Origin: Halorubrum lacusprofundi ATCC 49239
Lineage (GTDB): Archaea; Halobacteriota; Halobacteria; Halobacteriales; Haloferacaceae
DNA length: 64,000 nucleotides
NCBI RefSeq assembly: GCF_000022205.1
Contig: NC_012029.1
Coordinates: forward strand, 2,604,001 to 2,668,000
Direction: 5' to 3'
A model generated the notes under the pieces. The model saw nothing but the letters and a program-made list of their open reading frames with translations, was not told where the DNA came from and searched no databases. Both the position numbers and the translations under genes were made by a program. Below, in pieces: positions 39,327-47,759 of the stretch. Position 1 is the stretch's first letter. Each line of letters opens with the position of its first letter.

Positions 39327-39399
39327 CCCTCTCGCAGGTGGGTACGCCGCGGCTCCGGACCCACTCGCTTATCCCTCGCGGCGTCGAATGTCGAGGTGA

Positions 39400-40404
39400 A
39401 TGAGCGAGGAGTTCGTCCTGCTTGAACCCGAGGACCAGCCCGGCGACGAGTGGGAGAAACTGGACGTCTCCGACACGGAGGCCGACCGGATCGCCCGCCG
39501 GCAGGACCGAGAGTTCGACGAGTTCCGCAAGCGGATCAAGGACACCGAGCAGTTCAAACTGCAGGAGTCGGTGTTCGACGACGCGACGCTAGCGGCCATC
39601 TACAAGCTCGTACAGGACGGCTACGTCGACGCCTTCGGCGGGCCTGTGTCGACCGGGAAAGAGGCGAGCGTCTTCGAGGCGCTCGGCGGACAAGCGGGCG
39701 AGCGGCCGGAGCCGGGCTCGGCCGCGGCGGGAGGCGGTCCAGAGGGCGTCCATCCGGAGCGCGAGGTCGCCGTGAAGGTGTACCGGATCAACTCCTCGAA
39801 CTTTCGGCAGATGCGCGACTACCTGGAGGGCGACCCGCGATTCGAGGGGATCGCGAGCGACAAGAAGGCGGTCGTACTGGCGTGGACCCGCAAGGAGTTC
39901 GCGAATCTCGAACGCGCACGCAAGGCCGGCGTTCGGGTGCCCGAACCGATCGCGGTCCAGCGGAACGTCCTCGTGATGGAACTCGTGGGGCACGCCGAGG
40001 ACCGCGCCCGCCGGCTCTCGGAGGTCGACGTCGAGAACCCGGAGACCGCCTACGAGGTCGTCCGCGAGTACATGCGCCGGCTCTTCCGCGCCGGGCTGAT
40101 CCACGGCGACCTCTCGGAGTACAACATGATCATCCACGAGGGCGAACTGGTGATCATCGACATGGGACAGGCCGTGACGGTCCACCACCCGAACGCCGGG
40201 GAGTTCCTCGACCGCGACTGCGAGAACGTGGCGACCTTCTTCACTCGGCAGGGGATCGACGTCGACCCCGACGACCTCTACGAGTACGTGACGGAACCGG
40301 AGCCGGACCCGAGCGGGGAGCCGGAGTCGGGCGGAGAGTCGAAGTCGGGCGGAGAGTCGAAGTCGGGCGGGGAGTCGAAGTCGGGCGGAGAGTCCGACAA
40401 GTAG
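39400..40404 (+). CDS. rio1: RIO1-type serine protein kinase
   Basis: 334-aa atypical kinase associated with small-subunit ribosome maturation. Motifs: flexible-loop glycine-poor ATP site FGGPVSTGKEASVFEAL, catalytic Lys in REVAVKVYRINSSNFRQM, STGKEASV signature, hinge VLVMELVG, catalytic loop GLIHGDLSEYNMIIHEGE and metal loop LVIIDMGQAVTVHHPNAGE. The ATP-site region contains an insertion (GGQAGERPEPGSAAAGGGPE). The C-terminus ends in repeats of SGGESK. TATA-like CTTATCC lies about 28 nt before the ATG. Followed by the KH protein gene, a conserved archaeal rio1-Dim2 neighbourhood. Confidence 0.93.
   Translation: MSEEFVLLEPEDQPGDEWEKLDVSDTEADRIARRQDREFDEFRKRIKDTEQFKLQESVFDDATLAAIYKLVQDGYVDAFGGPVSTGKEASVFEALGGQAGERPEPGSAAAGGGPEGVHPEREVAVKVYRINSSNFRQMRDYLEGDPRFEGIASDKKAVVLAWTRKEFANLERARKAGVRVPEPIAVQRNVLVMELVGHAEDRARRLSEVDVENPETAYEVVREYMRRLFRAGLIHGDLSEYNMIIHEGELVIIDMGQAVTVHHPNAGEFLDRDCENVATFFTRQGIDVDPDDLYEYVTEPEPDPSGEPESGGESKSGGESKSGGESKSGGESDK
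40321..40398 (+). repeat. 18-bp tandem repeat encoding the RIO1 C-terminal SGGESK tail
   Basis: Four near-identical units reading TCGGGCGGAGAGTCGAAG (one with GGGGAG), the last degenerate (TCCGAC). It keeps frame and extends a disordered, charged tail; copy number is likely to vary between relatives. Confidence 0.8.
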
Positions 40405-40507
40405 ATCGCGGTGAACTCGTCCTCAAGCGGCCGAAGACCACCGTCACACGGCCACACACCGCTCACGGCGGAACACGTTTAAAAGGCTTCGCCGGGTATT
40501 CACCCAT

Positions 40508-41050
40508 ATGCAACACGTGACGGTTCCGCAGGACCGTATCGGCGTCGTCATCGGCGCCGGCGGCGAGACGATGCGAGAGATCGAAGAGCGGGCGAACGTG
40601 CGGCTCGACATCGACTCGGAGTCGGGTAGCGTCGCCATCGAGGAGCTTGACGACCCGGTCGCCGCGTTGGTGGCACCGGACATTATCAAGGCGATCGGGC
40701 GGGGGTTCAAACCGGAGACGGCGCTGTCGATCCTCGATCACGACCTCCGGACGCTCGATCTGATCGACCTGTCGGAGCACACCCGCAACGACAACGACCT
40801 CCAGCGCAAGAAGGGCCGGATCATCGGCGAGAACGGTCGGACGCGCGAACTCATTGAGGAGCTGTCGGGCGCGAACGTCGTCGTCTACGGGTCGACCGTG
40901 GGCGCCGTTGGCCAGCCCGAGGAGCTAGAGGTCGTCCGCCGGGCGGTCGGGATGCTGCTGGACGGCGCCCCGCACGGCGCGGTGTACTCGTACTTAGAGC
41001 GGATGTCGAACGAACTCGACGACGACGTGAGCTTCAACGCGCCGCAATAA
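40508..41050 (+). CDS. KH-domain RNA-binding protein, Dim2/Pno1-like
   Basis: 180-aa protein with two KH domains: VTVPQDRIGVVIGAGGETMR (GxxG IGAGG near residue 15) and RKKGRIIGENGRTRELIEEL (IGENG near residue 105). This two-KH architecture, next to rio1, matches archaeal homologues of Pno1/Dim2, which bind near the 3' end of 16S rRNA during 40S-type maturation. It has its own strong TATA (GTTTAAAAG, 40477-40485) about 25 nt before the ATG, so it is probably transcribed leaderless and independently of rio1. Confidence 0.88.
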   Translation: MQHVTVPQDRIGVVIGAGGETMREIEERANVRLDIDSESGSVAIEELDDPVAALVAPDIIKAIGRGFKPETALSILDHDLRTLDLIDLSEHTRNDNDLQRKKGRIIGENGRTRELIEELSGANVVVYGSTVGAVGQPEELEVVRRAVGMLLDGAPHGAVYSYLERMSNELDDDVSFNAPQ

Positions 41051-41091
41051 TTGGTACTCGACGTCGACGTTGACGACGCCGTCATCGTTCA

Positions 41092-41225
41092 TTTATAAAC
41101 GACTGCGACTGGCAGTGCGGTGAACACTGCCAAAGCCCCAGTCGCTCGGCAGTACGCGATCGATGACTCCGCAGTGAATACCTTCAAAGCCCCAGTCGCG
41201 ACGACTCGCGGCCTGTCGGCCGCTC
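41092..41225 (+). repeat. Dispersed TATA-plus-GTGAACAC/AAAGCCCCAG element, copy C (two cores)
   Basis: TTTATAAA at 41092-41099, then GTGAACACTGCC at 41120 and AAAGCCCCAGTCG; a second core, GTGAATACCTTCAAAGCCCCAGTCG, starts at 41174. The two GTG codons are exactly 18 codons apart and in frame. The first core can fold as GGCAGTG-CGGTGAA-CACTGCC. The frame from 41120 stays open to a TAA at 41294-41296 (58 codons), and the translation contains the repeated NTxKAPVA motif. Whether this encodes a peptide or is an RNA element is open. Confidence 0.72.
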
Positions 41226-41296
41226 GCAGGCGCACGCCACCGCGGTTAGTTTATAAGCGATCCACGTCCCAGCGCTCGATTCGGATATCTATATAA
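41120..41296 (+). CDS. Possible leaderless small ORF over element copy C, 58 aa
   Basis: From GTG 41120: VNTAKAPVARQYAIDDSAVN, then TFKAPVATTRGLSAARRR and a basic tail ending in RISI. The NTAKAPVAR/NTFKAPVAT repeat matches the peptide reading of copies A (NTAKAPAGR) and B (NTSKAPAAR). Composition is basic, unlike typical haloarchaeal proteins, and copy A lacks a start codon, so the protein reading is the less likely of two options. Confidence 0.25.
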   Translation: MNTAKAPVARQYAIDDSAVNTFKAPVATTRGLSAARRRTPPRLVYKRSTSQRSIRISI

Positions 41297-41338
41297 AGGG
41301 TCGTGTGAACGTGCCCCATACCTAACGATACTCCCCCA

Positions 41339-41380
41339 CCGTGTTGCGTTTTCCCACGGAGTGAGCAAAGGGTTTATATA
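41339..41380 (+). promoter_or_regulatory. Thermosome gene promoter with inverted repeat upstream of BRE/TATA
   Basis: TTTATATA at 41373-41380 is preceded by a BRE-like GCAAAG; CCGTG (41339-41343) and CACGG (41355-41359) form an inverted repeat with an 11-nt spacer just upstream. The TATA box predicts initiation around 41400-41406, so the ATG at 41406 is probably leaderless or nearly so. A further TATATAAAG at 41290-41298 may provide a second, more distal promoter. Heat-shock control is expected for this gene family. Confidence 0.55.
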
Positions 41381-41405
41381 GAATCACAAACAATCAATGG
41401 TTGTA

Positions 41406-43088
<1,683 letters not shown>

Positions 43089-43401
43089 ACGTCCGATAGG
43101 ACAACACCACTCCCACACCGACCGCAATCGCTTCGCTAGACCGACCCGACGACCGACCGTCGCGCGCCCCTTCGGGCCTCGACGACACGCAATTTTTATC
43201 GAGCCGACTGATCGCGGAGCCCTCGGCTCACGTCTCGACCGACGTAGCAGTTGCTCTGCCAACACGACGATAACACCGGTGTAACCACCCGACACGGGTG
43301 TTCGCGAGTCGTTAAGTGTCGTCCGCGCCTCCGATCGATCCACGAGACGGGTTCGCCGCGAGCGCATGTGAGGCGGCGCGATCCGTTCGATTTGATACAT
43401 A
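43089..43401. other. Intergenic region after thermosome gene, with an 11-bp hairpin
   Basis: About 310 nt with no credible gene. It contains a plus-strand CAATTTTTATCG (43192-43203) that could be a TATA box or a T-rich terminator after the GC-rich GCGCCCCTTCGGGCCTC, and the imperfect inverted repeat AACACCGGTGT (43272-43282) / ACACGGGTGTT (43292-43302), about 100 nt before the LUD gene. Confidence 0.45.
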
Positions 43402-44058
43402 ATGTCACAGCAGAAAGCTGACTACGCAGACGACACCGAGATCGACGAGACGCTGGACGAGACAGCTGACGACGCGACCGTCGAGGAGACGGTCGCGAAC
43501 CTCGAAGAACGCGGCTTCGATGTCATCGTTGTCGATGACACCGACGAGGCGCTCGACGCGGTACAGTCGCAGATCCCCGCGGGCGCGTCCGTCATGAACG
43601 GTCACTCGACGACCCTCGAAGAGATCGGGTTCGACAACCTCCTCGGCGAGGGCGACCACGAGTGGGAGAGCCTTCCCGACCAGATCTGGAGCATCGACGA
43701 CGACGCCGAGCGACAGACCGCGCGTCGAGAGTCGCAGACAGCCGACTACTTCCTCGGCGGTATCAACGCGATCGCGCGGACGGGCGAACTCGTCGCCGCC
43801 GACCTCTCCGGCAGCCGGATCGGGGCGTACCCGTTCGCCGCCGGTAACGTGGTCATCGTCACGGGCACGAACAAGGTCGTCCCGACGCTTTCGGACGCGC
43901 TCGACCGGCTGGAGTCGGTCGCGTACCCGCTGGAGAACGAGCGCGCACAGGAGGCGTACGGCGTCGAGTCGTCGATCGCAAAGCAGCTCATCTACCGCCG
44001 CGAGACCGAGGAAGGCCGGACGACGATCGTCCTCGTGCGCGAACGGCTCGGGTACTGA
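43402..44058 (+). CDS. LUD-domain protein (lactate-utilisation LutC-like)
   Basis: 218-aa protein. After an acidic N-terminal tail (residues 1-25), the LUD/DUF162 domain is seen as EETVANLEERGFDVIVVDDT, ASVMNGHSTTLEEIGF, FLGGINAIARTGELVAADLS, GSRIGAYPFAAGNVVIVTGT and NKVVPTLSDALDRLESVAYP. LUD proteins belong to the LutABC L-lactate oxidation system, but this subgroup occurs alone and its job is unclear. It lies about 4 kb from the lutC and LutB/A locus, a second, diverged LUD protein. No Fe-S cysteines. Confidence 0.82.
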   Translation: MSQQKADYADDTEIDETLDETADDATVEETVANLEERGFDVIVVDDTDEALDAVQSQIPAGASVMNGHSTTLEEIGFDNLLGEGDHEWESLPDQIWSIDDDAERQTARRESQTADYFLGGINAIARTGELVAADLSGSRIGAYPFAAGNVVIVTGTNKVVPTLSDALDRLESVAYPLENERAQEAYGVESSIAKQLIYRRETEEGRTTIVLVRERLGY

Positions 44059-44250
44059 ACCCGGAACACGCTCCGCCGTTTCGGCGGCGACGCGTCGCGC
44101 GTTCTCTCCCCCGGTTTTTACCGCAGGAGACGAGCCGGAAGGATCCACGCAAGCAGAGCGAAATGATCAATCGCATCCACCGGATGTGACAGGACTCGAA
44201 CCACGCCCAGACGTGCTCGTTCGCTCCGTTCACTGCGCGCGACTGGTCTC

Positions 44251-44266
44251 GTTCGAATCCCTCCCG
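44251..44266 (+). repeat. Inverted copy of the tRNA-Lys 3' end
   Basis: GTTCGAATCCCTCCCG is identical to positions in the T-arm/acceptor part of tRNA-Lys (minus strand, complement at 44316-44331). Sixteen bases, inverted relative to the tRNA and 49 nt from it. Confidence 0.75.
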
Positions 44267-44311
44267 ATCGGTTCCCTCACCGCCTCGCTGTCGCTCGGCG
44301 GTTCAGTGCAC

Positions 44312-44384
44312 GGGCCGGGAGGGATTCGAACCCCCGACCGTCCGGTTAAAAGCCGGACGCTCTCCCTAACTGAGCTACCGGCCC
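44312..44384 (-). tRNA. tRNA-Lys (UUU)
   Basis: 73-nt cloverleaf on the minus strand. Acceptor GGGCCGG/CCGGCCC, D stem GCTC/GAGC, anticodon stem TCCGG/CCGGA with loop CTTTTAA (anticodon UUU), T stem GGGGG/CCCTC with loop TTCGAAT. CCA is not encoded, as usual in haloarchaea. No intron. Confidence 0.96.
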
Positions 44385-44496
44385 AGACACGAATCCGTAG
44401 GATGAGACCACGGATAAACGTTTAGAAACCGCGTGCGGCGAGGGGGGTCGCCCGTCGACCCGAAACGGTTTCCCGGGGCGCACCCTCGCCGACCGC

Positions 44497-45825
44497 ATGA
44501 ACTTCGACATGCGCGCGTTCGCCGCCGACCTCTGCCGGTTCGCCTCGACGGCCGGCGAGGAGGCGGCCGCCGCCGATTTCGTCGAGGGCGAACTCGACGC
44601 GCTGGGGTTCGAGACGTACGCGTGGGACGCCGACCCGGAACTCCTCGCCGATCACCCCTCCTTCCCGGACGACATCGACGAGTCGGACGTGGCGGGCCGA
44701 CGAAGCGTCGCGGGCGTGCTCGCGCTCGGCGGGAGCAACAACGGCAACCCGAGAGACGACGCCCCCACGATCGTTGTAAACGGCCACATCGACGTGGTGC
44801 CGGCCGAGCCCGCCGAGTGGTCGAGTGACCCGTTCGAGCCGGTGTGGGGGGAGAGCGGGAACAAGAGGGAGGGCAACGACACCGTCGAGACCCTCACCGC
44901 CCGCGGCGCCGCAGACATGAAGTCGGGGGGCGCGGCGTGCATCGGCGCGGCGCTCGACGTTCGAGAGGCGGTCGCCGCCGGTGCCGTTGATCTCCCGGAC
45001 GCGGGGCTCCGGATCGTCGTCGAGGCGGTCGCCGGCGAGGAGGACGGCGGGTACGGAGCCGCGACCGCGGCGCTCGCGAATCCCTATCCCTTCGATCGCG
45101 ACGCCGCGATCGTCGCAGAGCCGACGGAGCTTCGTCCCGTGGTCGCCTGCGAGGGGTCGCTGATGGCGCGGCTGGAACTGGTCGGGCGGAGCGCCCACGC
45201 CGCCACGCGCTGGCGGGGCGAGGACGTGCTCCCGCGGTTCGAAGCGATCCGCGAGGCGTTCGCCGAGCTGGAAACGGAGCGCGGCGAGACGGTCGATCAT
45301 CCCCTGTACCGCGAGTTCCCGGTACCGTGGCCCGTCGTCTGCGGGACGGTGGAGGCCGGCTCGTGGGCGTCGACGGTGCCGGCGACGCTGACCGCGGAGT
45401 TCCGGATCGGCGTCGCTCCGGGCGAAACGGTCGACGAGGTGGAAGAGACGTTCCGCGCGCGGTTGGACGACGTGGTCGCGGACGACCCGTGGCTCCGCGA
45501 ACACCCGCCGACGTTCGAGCGGTTCTCGGTGCAGTTCGAGCCCGCCGAAATCGCCGTCGACGAGCCAATTGTCGAGGCGGCTCGGGCGGGAATTGTCGAA
45601 GCGGGGCTTCCGGACGCGGAGCCGACGGGCGCGACATACGGCGCAGACTCCCGGCACTACATCGCGGCGGGGATCCCGACGGTCCTGCTCGGGCCCGGAA
45701 GCATCACGGAGGCGCACTATCCGGACGAGACGATCGCGTGGGACGAGGTCGAGCGCGGGCGAGAAGCGATCGCGGCTGCGGTCGGCCGGTTCGCGGCGGG
45801 CTACGCCGCGTCAGACTCGAAGTAG
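44497..45825 (+). CDS. M20-family metallohydrolase (ArgE/DapE/acetylornithine-deacetylase-like)
   Basis: 442-aa zinc hydrolase. Metal and catalytic motifs: VNGHIDVVPAEPAEWSSDPF (His and Asp near residue 94), ARGAADMKSGGAACIGAAL, VEAVAGEEDGGYGAATA with the catalytic Glu-Glu near 188, IVAEPTELRPVVACEG, and the late His in SITEAHYPDETIAWDEV. The dimerisation domain lies between residues ~225 and 340. Could be a deacylase or peptidase; its substrate is not set by context. Its 3' end overlaps the convergent HTH gene by 25 nt. Confidence 0.9.
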   Translation: MNFDMRAFAADLCRFASTAGEEAAAADFVEGELDALGFETYAWDADPELLADHPSFPDDIDESDVAGRRSVAGVLALGGSNNGNPRDDAPTIVVNGHIDVVPAEPAEWSSDPFEPVWGESGNKREGNDTVETLTARGAADMKSGGAACIGAALDVREAVAAGAVDLPDAGLRIVVEAVAGEEDGGYGAATAALANPYPFDRDAAIVAEPTELRPVVACEGSLMARLELVGRSAHAATRWRGEDVLPRFEAIREAFAELETERGETVDHPLYREFPVPWPVVCGTVEAGSWASTVPATLTAEFRIGVAPGETVDEVEETFRARLDDVVADDPWLREHPPTFERFSVQFEPAEIAVDEPIVEAARAGIVEAGLPDAEPTGATYGADSRHYIAAGIPTVLLGPGSITEAHYPDETIAWDEVERGREAIAAAVGRFAAGYAASDSK

Positions 45826-46466
45826 TCGGCGAGCGCCTCGGCGACGAGGTCGCCGGGGTCGACGTTCCGGTTCGAGGCGCGGCGTCTGAGCTCCACGTAG
45901 GCGTCGAGCGGGAGCCGGATCCCGACGTGGCCGAGCTCGACGCCGGCCTCGCGGACCGCGGTCTCGATGTCGCTCCCGTCGTTGACGGCGGAGGCGATGG
46001 AGCGCACCTCACGAACCGTGAGGTCGCCGTCGATGGTCGCCCACGCCAGCAGGTAGCGGTCGGTGCCGCCGAGGCGCGCGACGTGTTTCGCCGCGCTCGG
46101 CGCGATCTGTCCGCTCGCGACCTGTCTGCGGATCGCCTGCGGGAGGTCGTGGACGCGTGCCCATTTGCGGATGAACGCCACCGAGACGCCGTCACCGGCA
46201 CGTTCGGCGGCTGCTTTGTACGAGCCGACGCCGCGGACGAGCGCGGCGCAGGCGGCCGCCCCCCGAAGCATCAGCACGTGGTCGTCGTCGCCGACATCGC
46301 CGGCCGCAAAGCGGGCGACCGTCTCGGCCGCCTCGGCGACGCTGTCAGGATCGTCGGGGTCGAACCCCACCGCCTCGGCGGCGCGCTCGCCCGTCACCGC
46401 CGGGTCCGACCGGACGACGGGCTCGCCGACGGGAGAGCGTCTGTCCGCGGGTGACTCCTCGTTCAT
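45801..46466 (-). CDS. Haloarchaeal protein with ParB/KorB-like HTH and C-terminal RHH-like segment
   Basis: 221-aa probable DNA-binding protein. A central helix-turn-helix-like stretch (VSVAFIRKWARVHDLPQAIR, then RQVASGQIAPSAAKHVARLG, residues ~95-130) resembles the HTH of ParB/KorB/Noc proteins, where the second helix selects the site. The C-terminal region VGIRLPLDAYVELRRRASNR resembles a ribbon-helix-helix or dimer-forming unit. The N-terminus is acidic and disordered. I recall a conserved haloarchaeal family (DUF7119-like) of this shape; no parS or partner ATPase is adjacent, though a MinD/ParA ATPase lies about 11 kb away. Confidence 0.72.
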   Translation of the reverse strand: MNEESPADRRSPVGEPVVRSDPAVTGERAAEAVGFDPDDPDSVAEAAETVARFAAGDVGDDDHVLMLRGAAACAALVRGVGSYKAAAERAGDGVSVAFIRKWARVHDLPQAIRRQVASGQIAPSAAKHVARLGGTDRYLLAWATIDGDLTVREVRSIASAVNDGSDIETAVREAGVELGHVGIRLPLDAYVELRRRASNRNVDPGDLVAEALADYFESDAA

Positions 46467-46629
46467 ACCCTACCTCTTCGGGTGCGCGCACATAAGCGGC
46501 CGGCACCGGGGCAGGTTTCGCTGACGACGACGACGGCCGGGACGGCGTCTCGCCGCGCCGTCACTCCGGTGTCTCGGCGCGTGCGCCCCGACGAGGAGGC
46601 CTTTTACCCGCCGACCGAGACCCCTCGAC

Positions 46630-47751
46630 ATGGACGAACGCGTACACGAGCACGCCGAAGTGCTCGTCGATTGGAGCGCACGCATTGAGGCCGGCGACGA
46701 CGTTGTCGTGAGCGTCGCCGAGGATGCCCACGACCTCGGCGTCGCAGTCGTCGAGGCGCTCGGCGAGCGGGGCGCGAACGCCACGACACTGTACGGGTCG
46801 GCGGAGATCTCGCGGGCGTATTTAAAAGGGAGTGAGCAGGGCAGTCACGGCTTCGACGACGATCCGGCCGTCGAGCGCGCGCTGTTCGAGGCCGCGGACG
46901 CCTACCTCCGGATCGGCGGCGGCCGCAACACCACCGCGACCGCAGACGTGTCGAGCGAGACGCGGCAGGCGTACGCGAAGGCGCGGAAGGACGTGCGCGA
47001 GGCGCGGATGGACACCGACTGGGTGTCGACGGTCCACCCCACGCGCTCGCTCGCCCAGCAGGCCGGTATGGCCTACGAGGAGTATCAAGAGTTCGTCTAC
47101 GACGCCGTCCTCCGCGACTGGGAGGCACTTGCCGACGAGATGGCGGCGATGAAGGAGGCCCTCGACGCGGGTGAGGAGGTCCGGATCGTCACCGATCGCG
47201 ACGACGCCCCCGACACCGATATTTCGATGTCGATCGCGGGCCGGACCGCGGTCAACTCTGCCGCGTCGGTCGCGTACGACTCACACAATCTCCCCTCCGG
47301 TGAGGTGTTCACCGCCCCCTACGACACCGAGGGCGAGGCGTTCTTCGACGTGCCGATGACGATCGACGCGACCCGCGTTCGGGACGTGCACCTCGTCTTC
47401 GAGGACGGCGAGGTCGTCGACTTCTCGGCGGGCGCCGGCGAGGACGCCCTCGCAAGCGTGCTCGACACCGACCCCGGAGCCCGGCGACTCGGTGAACTCG
47501 GTATCGGGATGAACCGCGGCATCGATCGGTTCACCGACTCGATCCTCTTCGACGAGAAGATGGGCGACACGATCCACCTCGCGGTGGGACGCGCCTACGA
47601 CGCCTGCCTGCCGGAGGGCGAATCGGGCAACGACAGCGCGGTCCACGTCGACATGATCAGCGACGTGAGCGAGAATTCTCGAATGGAGATCGACGGCGAG
47701 GTCGTTCAGCGCAACGGTACGTTCCGGTGGGAAGACGGGTTCGACGGCTGA
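46630..47751 (+). CDS. M29-family aminopeptidase
   Basis: 373-aa metallopeptidase of the thermophilic aminopeptidase (AmpS/PepS) family. Conserved features: MDERVHEHAEVLVDWSARIE, ADAYLRIGGGRNTTATADVS, VHPTRSLAQQAGMAYEEYQE, the metal-site region NLPSGEVFTAPYDTEGEAFF with Glu near residue 224, LGELGIGMNRGIDRFTDSIL, and EKMGDTIHLAVGRAYDACLP followed by VHVDMISD, which supply His and Asp ligands. Expected to release N-terminal residues from peptides in the cytoplasm. A CCTTTTACCC TATA-like box lies about 28 nt before the ATG. Convergent with the lactate-oxidation gene. Confidence 0.9.
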   Translation: MDERVHEHAEVLVDWSARIEAGDDVVVSVAEDAHDLGVAVVEALGERGANATTLYGSAEISRAYLKGSEQGSHGFDDDPAVERALFEAADAYLRIGGGRNTTATADVSSETRQAYAKARKDVREARMDTDWVSTVHPTRSLAQQAGMAYEEYQEFVYDAVLRDWEALADEMAAMKEALDAGEEVRIVTDRDDAPDTDISMSIAGRTAVNSAASVAYDSHNLPSGEVFTAPYDTEGEAFFDVPMTIDATRVRDVHLVFEDGEVVDFSAGAGEDALASVLDTDPGARRLGELGIGMNRGIDRFTDSILFDEKMGDTIHLAVGRAYDACLPEGESGNDSAVHVDMISDVSENSRMEIDGEVVQRNGTFRWEDGFDG

Positions 47752-47759
47752 TCGAGCAG

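Noticed and set aside
44186-44203. GACAGGACTCGAACC as a second tRNA 3' end
   Set aside because: The flanking bases do not pair as a T stem and no other cloverleaf parts exist nearby.
45801-45825. 25-nt overlap of the M20 and HTH genes as a frameshift sign
   Set aside because: The genes are convergent and both C-termini are normal; a simple tail-to-tail overlap.
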